DNA of 22,477 nucleotides from CAZJDV01 sp964544865 (GCA_964544865.1 CAZJDV010000039.1:1-22477), one strand, 5' to 3'; positions 1 to 8,280 are shown, numbered from the stretch's first letter. Numbers and translations are program-made. Notes: generated from the letters alone by a model not told the origin.

Positions 1-165
1 CCGACGTCTACCCCCGTGCCACCGAGTCCGACGTCCACGCCCACGCCCTCGCCCACCCTCACCCCCACGCCCTCGCCGCCCCCTACCCTCACGCCTACTC
101 CGACGCCGACGCCAAGCGCAACGCCCACGCCGACCGCAACGCCTGTACCGCTGCCCGGCGACGAC
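1..165 (+). repeat. low-complexity Thr-Pro linker-coding repeat
   Basis: Degenerate tandem copies of short ACG/ACC plus CCN codon units (ACGCCN-like) encode the TPTPSPT linker of the glycosidase. The repeat is GC-rich and imperfect. Its length could vary between strains by slippage without shifting the frame where units are multiples of three bases. Confidence 0.75.
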
Positions 166-1314
166 AGGTTCGGCGTAGTACTGCACTCGCGCACCAAGGC
201 GGACAATCTGTATTTCCTGACCGCGCTCGGGGTGCGGTGGTACCTGGACCTGGAGAGTGACATGACCCAGGTGCCCGACGGCGCCCGCAAGGTTGGCTAC
301 ATAAAGATACCGCGAGGCCAGCAGGCCGAGGACAGACTGTGGGACTCGGGCAAGGCCGAGCAGATAGAGACCCTTACGGACGTGGAAATCGCCAAGCTGG
401 CGGTGCTCACCAGGCAGGAGCTACGCGACATGGCGGCGGCGGCGCCCGGGACCTATTGGTACATCCTTGGGGAGCCGAACGTAAACTTCACTTACATGAC
501 TGGCACCAGGTTCGCCTCGATGTTCCACTACATATCGACGCAGCTCAAGATAGGGGATCCCACCGCGAAGATCGTGAGTCCCAGCATGCTCAACTGGGAC
601 TTCGTGTGCATCGGATGCCCAGGGTATGAGTTGGGCGAATCCTGGCTGAAGAACTTTATCGAAGCCTACTTCGTCAAGTACGGCGGCGTGATGCCGCCAG
701 TCGATGTCTGGTCGATAGATCTCTATCCGATTGACTGGGTCAATACGCCTAACAACGACCCATCTCTGCTACCAATATATATCCCTGGAGCTGGACCCAT
801 CAACTTCAAAGGCGGCGGGACTTCTAAGCATTCCGCAGTAGCGGTGCAGCAGCTCGTCAGCATGAGGCAGTACCTCGATACAATCGCAGATTATGACAAT
901 ACCCCGATCTGGATCACGGAGATGGCGGTCCATGTGGGATACGATCCACAGGACTGGGTACACAAGTCCACGGGCCAGCCTTGCAACATTATTCAGGTAA
1001 TATCCAATGAGTGCGATCTGCCCAGCACAGGCCTCTACTATTGGGACTACATAAGCAACTACATCATCGAGGTACTGGACTGGATGGATGCCAACGCCGA
1101 GACTCACGGCGTCGAGCGGTGGTTTTTCTACAAGTCGCATAGAGACCTGGTCAACATCGCCAACGACGGCTACATGGGCATCAGCTTCTTCGACGACCGG
1201 GAGGTAGGTGCACAGCCTAACTGCCTGGGCGAGACCTATCGCACCCGTTCTCTTGAGTTGTCGCGAATGAAATGCGACGCCGTTGGAAACATCGTACCGG
1301 TCGATCCTCCATAA
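1..1314 (+). CDS. secreted GH-A-like glycoside hydrolase, 5'-truncated
   Basis: The reading frame is open from base 1, so the N-terminus (probably a signal peptide) lies outside the window; a GTG at 16 is only an internal codon of the linker. About the first 50 residues are a Thr/Pro/Ser linker (TPTPSPTLTP type), typical of exported proteins of Gram-positive-like and Chloroflexota bacteria. A roughly 380-residue domain follows that resembles TIM-barrel glycosidases of clan GH-A. The motif YWYILGEPN places a probable acid/base Glu at 472-474, and WITEMAVH places a probable nucleophile Glu at 919-921, about 149 residues later. Other barrel-like stretches are RFGVVLHS, PPVDVWSIDLYP and ERWFFYK. 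Clan members usually have Asn before the acid/base Glu; here it is Gly. The substrate is unknown. A strong hairpin follows the stop, and the next gene on the same strand is a DUF4012 protein. Glycosidase fold is fairly sure; activity is not. Confidence 0.72.
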   Translation, partial: PTSTPVPPSPTSTPTPSPTLTPTPSPPPTLTPTPTPTPSATPTPTATPVPLPGDDRFGVVLHSRTKADNLYFLTALGVRWYLDLESDMTQVPDGARKVGYIKIPRGQQAEDRLWDSGKAEQIETLTDVEIAKLAVLTRQELRDMAAAAPGTYWYILGEPNVNFTYMTGTRFASMFHYISTQLKIGDPTAKIVSPSMLNWDFVCIGCPGYELGESWLKNFIEAYFVKYGGVMPPVDVWSIDLYPIDWVNTPNNDPSLLPIYIPGAGPINFKGGGTSKHSAVAVQQLVSMRQYLDTIADYDNTPIWITEMAVHVGYDPQDWVHKSTGQPCNIIQVISNECDLPSTGLYYWDYISNYIIEVLDWMDANAETHGVERWFFYKSHRDLVNIANDGYMGISFFDDREVGAQPNCLGETYRTRSLELSRMKCDAVGNIVPVDPP

Positions 1315-1349
1315 CGAACTGTCTAACCGCCAGCGGAATCAGCGAACAC

Positions 1350-1380
1350 CAGCGCCCCGATTATTCGGGGCGCTGTCCGT
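1350..1380 (+). terminator. intrinsic-type terminator hairpin after glycosidase gene
   Basis: A perfect 11-bp stem (1350-1360 CAGCGCCCCGA, 1365-1375 TCGGGGCGCTG) encloses the loop TTAT, 35 bases after the stop codon. The tract after the stem (TCCGTTCTGG) is only moderately T-rich, so termination may be partial. The stem itself is unmistakable. Confidence 0.7.
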
Positions 1381-1464
1381 TCTGGGCGGGCTGCCGCGCA
1401 CCGGCCGCCACCTCCGCTAGGCCGTCCCAGATAGGGGCTGCGGTCCCTGAAACCATGCCTCGTG

Positions 1465-1470
1465 TATAAT
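1465..1470 (+). promoter_or_regulatory. candidate -10 box (TATAAT) for the DUF4012 gene
   Basis: A perfect TATAAT lies 40 bases before the preferred ATG and just after the upstream terminator. No good -35 hexamer is seen at 16-18 bases. The box overlaps an upstream in-frame GTG at 1462, which argues that translation starts later, at GTG 1501 or ATG 1510. Confidence 0.45.
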
Positions 1471-1509
1471 AGACGGGACTTTTGCACTACGATTCCGCCC
1501 GTGGCGTCG

Positions 1510-4113
1510 ATGCCGGCGCTGGATTCGAGCTCTGTGCGCGTACCAAGATTCAAGGCCTCGGTTCAAGCGCTGGCGATTCAGCGCGACAGGGTGCTGTGGG
1601 TCGCCTTGGCTGCGGCGGGCGCTGTTGGCGTCACCGCAGCCTTCTTGGGCATGATGTTCACCATCCTTCCCCTCGCCCTCTCCGCCGACCAGAAGATAGA
1701 GGAGCTCCGCGCACTCTCCGACGGGCAGTTTGGAGACATCGACGGGTCTTCGCTGACTCGCCTACGGGCGAGCTTGGATTCCCTGGAATCCAGTGTTGGA
1801 CCCGCCGCGGCCTCAGCGCGCTGGATGGCTCGCTTCTCTCCCGCGCTTGCGTGGGCACCCTCGCTGGACCAGGAGCCCCGCGCCTGGGCGAACCAGGTGG
1901 ACCGCCTGGAGACCAATCTGGACCTGGCGTCGAGATTGTTGACCTCGTCGTCCGACCTGATGGCCGTCTATGGTGACGCTCAAATCGCCTTCGTCAGCTT
2001 TCGCTCTCCGCAGTCCGTAGCGGACCTGACATCCCGAATTTCCGAATTGGCGGACGCGCTCGCGCTGATCGAGGAAGAGTTCGCGGCACCCGGCCACCGA
2101 AAGAGGGCGGAGCCGGCATTGCGTCCACCGGGCCTCGAAGACGCGATCGCCCAGCTCGGAGAGATGGAAGCGGCGATGCTGAGCGCGTCGACGGTCGGCC
2201 GCAAGGCGTCGGAGCTGTTGATCAGCCTGCTCGATGTGGGCCAGCGGGCGCAGCCCCTTGTGGGCCAGCTTGTGCCTGAAGCGGACGACGAAGACGCCAT
2301 TGCGTTTGACGATCTATCGGCTATGTTGAAAGAGGTGAACGGCAAGGTGGCGGCCGCCCTCGGGGACTCACGGGAGCTCGCAGAGCTGATCTCGGGTGGC
2401 GGCCACGGCGAGGAGCTACTCGACCGCATCGAGGTCTTGCAAGACATATTGGGGGTATTGCAGAGCTTGAACACCGTCACGTTAGCGGGCCTTCAGGCCA
2501 TCGAGCCCGTGCTTCAAAGCGGCGAAAACGCGGGCGGCGGACTACTCGCCGACGGCGGAGCCATGGTGGCGGCGCTGGAAGGCGTCACGAGCAACGCGGA
2601 TGAGCTGGCCAGCGCCGTCGCACTCCTCGAGGACGCGCAGCGGACGCTGGAAGACGTCTCCCTGCGCAACGAAAACCCCTCGATTGCCGCGGGCCTGGCC
2701 GAGCTGGCCGGCGTCGTGGACCTCGTCCACGGCGGACTTCGGCTTGTCGTGAGCATCGCCCCCTTCGGTGAAGACCTATTGGGGGCGAGCACGACCCGCA
2801 GCTACTTGATACTGGGCCAGTCCGCGGACGAATTGAGGGCCACGGGCGGCTATGTCTCAGCCCTGTGGCTCATGTCCCTCGAGAACGGCGGCCTGGTCGA
2901 CCTGCGATATCACGACACCGTTCGGGTGGACGACTGGCAGCGTCTGGAGTTGTATCCGCCGGCGCCCGCCGGGCTTGAAGAGCACATGAACGCAAGCGTT
3001 TGGCTGCTGAGGGACGTGTCGTGGGAGCCTGACTTTCCGACGGTGGCGCGGACCGCGGCCGACATGTTCGCGATCGGCCAGCGGCAGAACGTGGACGGCG
3101 TCGTGGCCATGAACCAGTGGGCGCTCCTTGACATCATCCAAGCCCTGGGCGATGTGGAGGCGCCGGGAGGGGGCGCGCCGATCACATCCAGAAACCTGCT
3201 CTCCAGGCTGGAAACCGGCTCGGACGAGTTCGGCAGGGCGTACGTGGACCTGGCGCTGCAGGGCGTTCTCGACCGCCTGAGCCAGCCCCTGGCCCTCCCC
3301 ACGCTGTTGAGGGTCGCCTCGGCGCTCAATGCGTCCCTCGAGGCGCGAGACTTGATGCTGTACACGGAAGACGCCGGCGTTCAAGGTTTCATCGAGGAGA
3401 TCGGTTGGGGCGGACGGATGCGGCAAGAGGGGGCTGACTACCTTTACGTCGTCGACTCGAACGTGGGATGGAGCAAGGCGGACCGCAATATCGAGCGCAG
3501 CACAAGATACGAGATCGACATGCGAAGGGAGTCCGGCGCCAGGGTCAGCTTGACACTGGCATACAACAATCATAGCGGCCCGGGATCGCCGGGGTGCGAG
3601 CCTCAGTGGCTCAACAGGGGAACCAACTACAGCCAGCTCAAGAACGCGTGTTATTGGGACTTCTGGCGTGTCTACACACCGCATGGTACCAGGCTGCTTA
3701 GCAACACGCGGCTTTCGCTCCCAATGTACAGTGTGTCAGCCGAGATTGGCCGGGGTCAATCGGGTGAAGATACGGTGAAAGTCTCATCAAGCTATAATAG
3801 GACAGTCCTGTCCGGGCTGTTCGCACTTGGAGCGGGCCTGACCAAGAAGTTCGGCGTCGTCTACGACCTGCCGCCGGAGGTCGTTCGGCGCAACGGCGAC
3901 CAGATCGAATATGAGTTGCTCGTGCAAAAACAGCCGGGCAGCCGCCGGCGGTCGATGGCCGTGGAGTTCATCCTGCCACCGGGCTACAGGCTAGCGTCCA
4001 GCTCGGTGGCGCCCGCCTTTACCGGCGAGTCTCGCGTTGGGTTTCAATTCACCTTCGAGGGAGACACCGTGCTGGGAGCGGTGTTCACCAGAAGCGACGA
4101 TGGGGCCAACTGA
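1510..4113 (+). CDS. membrane-anchored DUF4012 protein
   Basis: An 867-residue protein. One transmembrane segment (about residues 28-57, hydrophobic AAAGAVGVTAAFLGM region) follows a short basic N-terminus, so the large remainder probably faces outside the membrane. Residues about 60-415 are Ala/Leu/Glu-rich and probably helical or coiled. The DUF4012 signature starts near residue 430: TTRSYLILGQ followed by ELRATGGYVSALW, then a C-terminal beta-rich part. DUF4012 proteins are common in Actinobacteria and Chloroflexota and are often found near cell-surface polysaccharide genes; no biochemical role is established. ATG 1510 is chosen because the longer GTG 1462 start would overlap a TATAAT box; GTG 1501 is an alternative, and no Shine-Dalgarno is clear. 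The next gene begins 20 bases after the stop, so the two are probably co-transcribed. Confidence 0.82.
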   Translation: MPALDSSSVRVPRFKASVQALAIQRDRVLWVALAAAGAVGVTAAFLGMMFTILPLALSADQKIEELRALSDGQFGDIDGSSLTRLRASLDSLESSVGPAAASARWMARFSPALAWAPSLDQEPRAWANQVDRLETNLDLASRLLTSSSDLMAVYGDAQIAFVSFRSPQSVADLTSRISELADALALIEEEFAAPGHRKRAEPALRPPGLEDAIAQLGEMEAAMLSASTVGRKASELLISLLDVGQRAQPLVGQLVPEADDEDAIAFDDLSAMLKEVNGKVAAALGDSRELAELISGGGHGEELLDRIEVLQDILGVLQSLNTVTLAGLQAIEPVLQSGENAGGGLLADGGAMVAALEGVTSNADELASAVALLEDAQRTLEDVSLRNENPSIAAGLAELAGVVDLVHGGLRLVVSIAPFGEDLLGASTTRSYLILGQSADELRATGGYVSALWLMSLENGGLVDLRYHDTVRVDDWQRLELYPPAPAGLEEHMNASVWLLRDVSWEPDFPTVARTAADMFAIGQRQNVDGVVAMNQWALLDIIQALGDVEAPGGGAPITSRNLLSRLETGSDEFGRAYVDLALQGVLDRLSQPLALPTLLRVASALNASLEARDLMLYTEDAGVQGFIEEIGWGGRMRQEGADYLYVVDSNVGWSKADRNIERSTRYEIDMRRESGARVSLTLAYNNHSGPGSPGCEPQWLNRGTNYSQLKNACYWDFWRVYTPHGTRLLSNTRLSLPMYSVSAEIGRGQSGEDTVKVSSSYNRTVLSGLFALGAGLTKKFGVVYDLPPEVVRRNGDQIEYELLVQKQPGSRRRSMAVEFILPPGYRLASSSVAPAFTGESRVGFQFTFEGDTVLGAVFTRSDDGAN

Positions 4114-4132
4114 CGTAAATACCTATCGAACG

Positions 4133-5746
4133 ATGCGCAGACAGCGACTGCCCGCCTTTGTAGCCGGCGCGTTCCTGCTGCTGGCGGCGCTCGCCTGCTC
4201 CCAGGACTCGCCTGCGGCAGACGCCATACCTCGGTTTGCTGCCGCGCCGGCTCCCACTCCGGCCGGGATCAGGGCCGTCGCGGTTGCCTCCGTCATCGTC
4301 ACCGACGCTCCGGAGATCGTCGCACCAACGATAGACCGTATAGAAATCTCGCCGGCTCCCATTGTCGTCGAGCCAGGCGAGACGGTCCAGCTTTCTGCGA
4401 CGGCGTTCGACTCCAACGGCCGCATTCTCCACGACGTCAGGTTCGTCTGGACCTCGCCCGACGCACGGGTTGGTGAGATCTCCGACGACGGCAGGTTTCT
4501 GGCGGGCGCCTCGCCGGGAGTATTCGATGGCAGCCTATCGGTGACCGGCATCCAAGACACGCCTGCGGGTGTGCAATATTCATCTGCCCAGACGTCGGTG
4601 ACGGTTGTTGGGGAAGCCTACGTGCCGAGGCTGGTCAGCGTTGATTTTGTCCCCGACCGGCCCGCCGTGCTGCGCCAGCAAATATATAGGATGCGCGCTA
4701 TCGGCCTGGACGAGGACGGCGTGGTCATCCCGGGGGTCAGCTTCGACTGGAAACTGAACGATCCCAGCGTGGGCAGGATTAACGAGATCGGCCTGCTTAC
4801 CGTGGTGGCCGACGGCGGGACCTACAAGGGGGCTGTAACCGTGACGGGTATGTGGGCGGGCGTCGAGATCGCCGCGGTGACCGACATCCTTGTGTTCATC
4901 ACCCCAAGGGCGGACGACTTTCTGAACGTGCACGCCCTGCCCCAAAGATTCTTCGTCGAGCCTGGCGACAAGGTCTTATTGAGAGCCGTGGCGCTGAACG
5001 GACTCGGCAGGATCGAAGCGGGCACGGAGCTACGCTGGAATATGGTCGACGAGCGCGCGGGGACCATCGACGGCGGCGGCAACTTCATCGCTGGCGCCGC
5101 GACGGGCGTCTACGCCGAGGCCGTGCGAGTCGAAGCGGTGTTACCGGGAGAGAGCGGGTTCGTGCGTGCAGAGGACTTCGCATCCGTGGTAGTCCGGCGC
5201 AAGGGACTGAGAGGTCTCCACACCATTTCAGTGCAGCCAGGTACGGTGGTCTCGGTCCCTGGCGGCCGAGCGACACTGTTCGTCACGGCATCCGACAAGT
5301 TCGGTCAGCCCGCCGATGACGTCGGCGTTACCTGGGAGGTCCTGGTTGAAGAGGCGGGCGAGATCACGGAGTTCGGAGGATTGACCGTGGGCTCGAATCC
5401 GGGCATCTATGAGAGCGCCCTGCGGGTCACGGCGGAGCAGTGGCTGGACGGCGAGCTAGTGACCAGGTCAAAAACCGGCGACGTGGTCATCACCGGGACT
5501 CTGACCCGTTCGGAGGTCGAGCCGTCGCTGGCCACCGTCGCCCCCGGCAAGACCATCCACTTTTCGTTGACCGCCAGGGACGAAAACAGCATCGAGATCC
5601 CCGGCATCGTGGTCATATGGAAATTGGCGGACGATAGAGCGGGTACCATAGACCACTTCGGTAACTTCAGGGCTGGAGATATCCCCGGGATGTACAATGA
5701 CGTCATCCGCGCCGAGGTGATCCAGTTGCGCCCCGACTCGCGCTGA
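4133..5746 (+). CDS. lipoprotein of five tandem Ig-like (BIG2-type) repeats
   Basis: A 537-residue protein. The start at 4133 is chosen because it begins a classic lipoprotein signal: MRRQR, a hydrophobic core, then AALAC with the lipidated Cys at residue 22. An upstream ATG at 4100 overlaps the DUF4012 stop and would spoil the signal peptide. After a Pro/Ala-rich spacer come five repeats beginning near residues 70, 167, 264, 365 and 462. Each has the plan V.P...V.PG..v.l.a.a.D..G, then a Trp strand (FVWTSPD, FDWKLND, LRWNMVD, VTWEVLV, VIWKLAD), then G.I...G.f.aG...G.Y...v.V. This resembles bacterial Ig-like group 2 domains, which bind or space out surface structures. The protein ends right after repeat 5. 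Function is unknown; a structural or binding role at the envelope with the adjacent DUF4012 protein is inferred. Confidence 0.8.
   Translation: MRRQRLPAFVAGAFLLLAALACSQDSPAADAIPRFAAAPAPTPAGIRAVAVASVIVTDAPEIVAPTIDRIEISPAPIVVEPGETVQLSATAFDSNGRILHDVRFVWTSPDARVGEISDDGRFLAGASPGVFDGSLSVTGIQDTPAGVQYSSAQTSVTVVGEAYVPRLVSVDFVPDRPAVLRQQIYRMRAIGLDEDGVVIPGVSFDWKLNDPSVGRINEIGLLTVVADGGTYKGAVTVTGMWAGVEIAAVTDILVFITPRADDFLNVHALPQRFFVEPGDKVLLRAVALNGLGRIEAGTELRWNMVDERAGTIDGGGNFIAGAATGVYAEAVRVEAVLPGESGFVRAEDFASVVVRRKGLRGLHTISVQPGTVVSVPGGRATLFVTASDKFGQPADDVGVTWEVLVEEAGEITEFGGLTVGSNPGIYESALRVTAEQWLDGELVTRSKTGDVVITGTLTRSEVEPSLATVAPGKTIHFSLTARDENSIEIPGIVVIWKLADDRAGTIDHFGNFRAGDIPGMYNDVIRAEVIQLRPDSR
4325..5740 (+). repeat. 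five protein-level tandem repeats, ~97 codons each
   Basis: Internal repeats begin near 4340, 4631, 4922, 5225 and 5516, a period of about 291-303 bases. They are clear at protein level but well diverged at DNA level, so the array is old and under selection rather than a recent duplication. Confidence 0.7.
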
Positions 5747-5775
5747 GCCTTTCCCATCGCCCCGCCCAGGACCCC

Positions 5776-5802
5776 ATCGAATATTCTCTCATTCGATATT
5801 TT
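5776..5802 (+). terminator. weak hairpin with T tract between two lipoprotein genes
   Basis: Perfect 7-base inverted repeats ATCGAAT (5776-5782) and ATTCGAT (5791-5797) are separated by 8 bases, with TTTT at the end of the second arm. The stem is AT-rich and weak. It may be an attenuating terminator or a regulator-binding dyad for the next gene. Confidence 0.35.
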
Positions 5803-5845
5803 GCGCTACCGCACCGGTGCAAATAGCCGCTTTCTCCTGCCGGCC

Positions 5846-6682
5846 ATGCGACGTCTGCGCGCCGCATGGCTCGTGGGCATTCTCGCCTTGCCACTTCTTC
5901 TCGTCGTGGCCTGCTCCGGGGACGGGCCTTCTCCCTCCCCCACTCCCGCGGTCCCTGAATCAGCCGCCCGTCCGAAGCAGAATGCCACAGGCAAGGTGGT
6001 CGGGGTCGCGGATGGCGTCACGATCGACGTTGATGTCGCCGGAGTGATTTGGCGAGTCCGTTATCTCGGCATCGAGGTACCCGTCGATACCTCCGACAGG
6101 GTCGATGGCAAGACCCTGGAAGAGCGGGCGCTGGATTTTAACCGATTCAGAGTGGACGGCAGGATCGTGGAGCTTGAGGAGGGCACGGTGGACGCCGCCG
6201 ACGCCAGCTTCCTCCTCAGGTACGTATACGCCGATGGCGAGATGATGAACGCGGCGATGGTAACCGCCGGCTATGCTGTGGTGGCGAGCTCCCCTTCGGA
6301 CTTCGCGCACAAGGATTCATTTGTCGCAGCCGAGGAGGCCGCCAGGTTGAAACAACGCGGCTACTGGCGGGAAGCTGCATCGCAGCCCGCCGCCGGCGGG
6401 GTCAACTCCGCTGGATCACCTGGACCAACCCCCGTGCAGTCATTCCGCGGTGGCACCCTTCCGCTGCCCCAGGGAACCAGGGTCGGCGTGGCGTGCGACT
6501 ACTCCGGGACCTCGGACCCGGTGATAAAGGGAAACGTAGACGCTCGCACTGGAGAGCGCATCTACCTGGTCCCCGGAAGCTTCTTCTATTCGACCACCGA
6601 GGTCGACACCGGCGACGGCGATACGTGGTTTTGCACCGAGGCCCAGGCCGTCGCCGCCGGATGGTCAAAGGCAAAGCACTAG
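5846..6682 (+). CDS. lipoprotein with degenerate SNase-like domain and C-terminal sunset domain
   Basis: A 278-residue protein. ATG 5846 gives a good lipoprotein signal (MRRLR, hydrophobic stretch, VVAC with Cys23); the longer TTG start at 5801 would bury it. A Ser/Pro-rich spacer leads to a staphylococcal-nuclease-like fold at about 47-175: KVVGVADGVTIDV, VRYLGIEVPV, LLRYVYADG, NAAMVTAGYA, and the ending AARLKQRGYW. Key nuclease positions are changed: the Asp of DGDT is Val58, the Asp-Thr-Pro-Glu segment reads E77-V-P-V80, and the catalytic Arg of YGR is Phe122; only the first Arg (R72) is kept. Enzyme activity is therefore doubtful. The last about 65 residues (CDYSG..IKGN...TGERIYLVPGS..Y...WFCTEAQAVAAGW) match the small domain often attached to bacterial thermonucleases (sunset domain). 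It could be a surface-binding protein. Confidence 0.75.
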   Translation: MRRLRAAWLVGILALPLLLVVACSGDGPSPSPTPAVPESAARPKQNATGKVVGVADGVTIDVDVAGVIWRVRYLGIEVPVDTSDRVDGKTLEERALDFNRFRVDGRIVELEEGTVDAADASFLLRYVYADGEMMNAAMVTAGYAVVASSPSDFAHKDSFVAAEEAARLKQRGYWREAASQPAAGGVNSAGSPGPTPVQSFRGGTLPLPQGTRVGVACDYSGTSDPVIKGNVDARTGERIYLVPGSFFYSTTEVDTGDGDTWFCTEAQAVAAGWSKAKH

Positions 6683-6757
6683 CCATGAGCGAGGACGCTC
6701 GAATGAGCGCCCTGGCGCACATTGAGGGAGCCACCGCCACTGGCTGAGAGCCCTTGT

Positions 6758-8269
6758 TTACGCGCCGGTGTCATTGTGCCGGTTGTAGTTGTCCTGAAAC
6801 CGCACGATATCGTCCTCACCCAGGTAGCTGCCCGTCTCGACCTCGATGATCTCCAGGGGGCTGCCGCCCGGATTTTCGAGCCTGTGGGTCATCCCCACCG
6901 GCACGTAAGTGGACTGGTTCGCCTTCAGCAGGAATACGTCCTCACCCCGGGTCACCCTGGCCGTGCCCACCACGACCACCCAGTGCTCCGCGCGCCGGTG
7001 GTGCTTTTGCAACGATATGGCCGAGCCCGCATTTATCGTCAGGCGTTTAACCTGGAAGCCCGGCCCCGAGTCCATGATCTCGTAGCTTCCCCAGGGACGG
7101 TGCACCTTAAGATGGCTGGCTTGCTCTGGACGCCCGTCATCCCTTAGGCGCCCTACAATCTCTCTGACATCCTCGACGCGGTCCCGCCTGGCCACCAAGA
7201 CGGCGTCGGCCGTCTCCACGACGACAAGGTCTTCAATGCCGATCGCGGCTAGGAGTCTATCATTCGCCAGCAGGAGCGAGTTCCGAGTCGAATGGGTGTA
7301 GACATCACCCTGTACCACGTTCCCCTGCGGATCCTGGTCCCGGACCTCCCACAGGGCGGACCACGCCCCCACGTCGGTCCAGCCCGCGTCCAGCCGCACC
7401 ACCGCGCGCGGCGCAGATGTTCCCTCCGCGCCGGCCGCGGCGGTGGCCGGGTTCTCAGGTCCCGAGACGGCTGACTCCATCACCGCGTAGTCAATGGAAT
7501 CGCTCGGGCAGGCTATGAAATCGGCTGCGCCGGGCCGGTAGAAGTCTCCATCTTTGTGGCCGTTTTGATGGGCCGCCCGGCATGCTCTCGCGATGGCCGG
7601 GCGTTGCCGGTCTATCTCTGACAGCCACACAGAGGCCCGCACCAGGAACATTCCGCTGTTCCACAGCCAGTCACCGGAATCGACGTATGTCTTTGCTGTC
7701 TCCCGGTCCGGTTTTTCGACGAAGGCGGATATGCGGCGCGCGCTGGAGTCCGCCGTCTTGACGGCTGGGTCCAGCCGCTCTTCCGCCTGGATATATCCGT
7801 AGCCAGTGGCGGGTCCGCTAGGAATGACGCCGAAGGCCACTATGTGACCGGCATCGGCCAGCAGCGCGCCCTCCTCCAGCGAGGCACGCAGCGCGTCCAC
7901 ATCCCGAATCGCGTGATCGGCGGGCATCACCACCATCACGGGGTCGGCGGTGTCACTGCGGCCCATGCCGGTGAGGTCGAGGGCCGCCAGCGTCAGAGCC
8001 GGCGCCGTGTTTCGCCCGACGGGCTCGATGATGATTTGCAGCGGGTCCCTTTGGATCTCCCGCATCTGGTCTGCGACAAGAAACCGATGCGCCTCGTTGC
8101 AAACGATCAATGGCCGGGCTACCTCCCGCAATCCATCAAGCCTGGACAGGGTCTCCTGAAGCATCGTCCTTTTCGCTACGAGGGGCAGGAACTGCTTGGG
8201 AAAATAGTCGCGGGATAGCGGCCAGAGTCTGGTGCCTGAGCCACCGGAAAGTATGACCGGACATAGCAT
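6758..8269 (-). CDS. manC: mannose-1-phosphate guanylyltransferase / mannose-6-phosphate isomerase
   Basis: A 503-residue, full-length type II bifunctional enzyme (ManC/AlgA family). It makes GDP-mannose from mannose-1-phosphate and GTP, and interconverts fructose-6-P and mannose-6-P, in the cytoplasm. The N-terminal nucleotidyltransferase signature GGSGTRLWP (residues 9-17) with FPKQF (23-27) is intact, as are FVEKPD, WNSGMF and DAGWTDVGAW. The C-terminal cupin (about 388-500) has RPWGSYE and QKHHRRAEHW with metal-binding His. ATG 8269 is fixed by the Shine-Dalgarno AGGTGA at 8275-8280 and by the family N-terminus; the frame stays open far upstream but that part is not homologous. An unusual Ala/Gly/Glu/Pro-rich insert (SGPENPATAAAG region) precedes the VRLDAGW strand. 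It is downstream of, and co-directional with, the O-antigen-ligase-like gene. Confidence 0.93.
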   Translation of the reverse strand: MLCPVILSGGSGTRLWPLSRDYFPKQFLPLVAKRTMLQETLSRLDGLREVARPLIVCNEAHRFLVADQMREIQRDPLQIIIEPVGRNTAPALTLAALDLTGMGRSDTADPVMVVMPADHAIRDVDALRASLEEGALLADAGHIVAFGVIPSGPATGYGYIQAEERLDPAVKTADSSARRISAFVEKPDRETAKTYVDSGDWLWNSGMFLVRASVWLSEIDRQRPAIARACRAAHQNGHKDGDFYRPGAADFIACPSDSIDYAVMESAVSGPENPATAAAGAEGTSAPRAVVRLDAGWTDVGAWSALWEVRDQDPQGNVVQGDVYTHSTRNSLLLANDRLLAAIGIEDLVVVETADAVLVARRDRVEDVREIVGRLRDDGRPEQASHLKVHRPWGSYEIMDSGPGFQVKRLTINAGSAISLQKHHRRAEHWVVVVGTARVTRGEDVFLLKANQSTYVPVGMTHRLENPGGSPLEIIEVETGSYLGEDDIVRFQDNYNRHNDTGA

Positions 8270-8273
8270 GTCG

Positions 8274-8280
8274 CTCACCT
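8274..8280 (-). promoter_or_regulatory. ribosome binding site fixing the manC start
   Basis: Read on the minus strand, AGGTGAG lies five bases before ATG 8269 (counting from AGGTGA). It decides the start against the much longer open frame. Confidence 0.7.

Noticed and set aside
1..165. Tandem repeats at the left edge as a CRISPR or minisatellite
   Set aside because: The units are short, degenerate and codon-phased, and encode a Thr-Pro linker; there are no spacers.
2857..3684. Minus-strand open frame (275 codons) opposite DUF4012
   Set aside because: Antisense shadow of the DUF4012 domain, with no recognisable motif and no ribosome binding site.
3793..3798. Perfect TATAAT inside the DUF4012 gene
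   Set aside because: It lies within coding sequence, about 340 bases before the next start, and has no acceptable -35 hexamer.
6687..6757. Small hairpins between the nuclease-like gene and manC as a bidirectional terminator
   Set aside because: Stems of only five bases (for example GAGCG/CGCTC) with no T tract on either strand.
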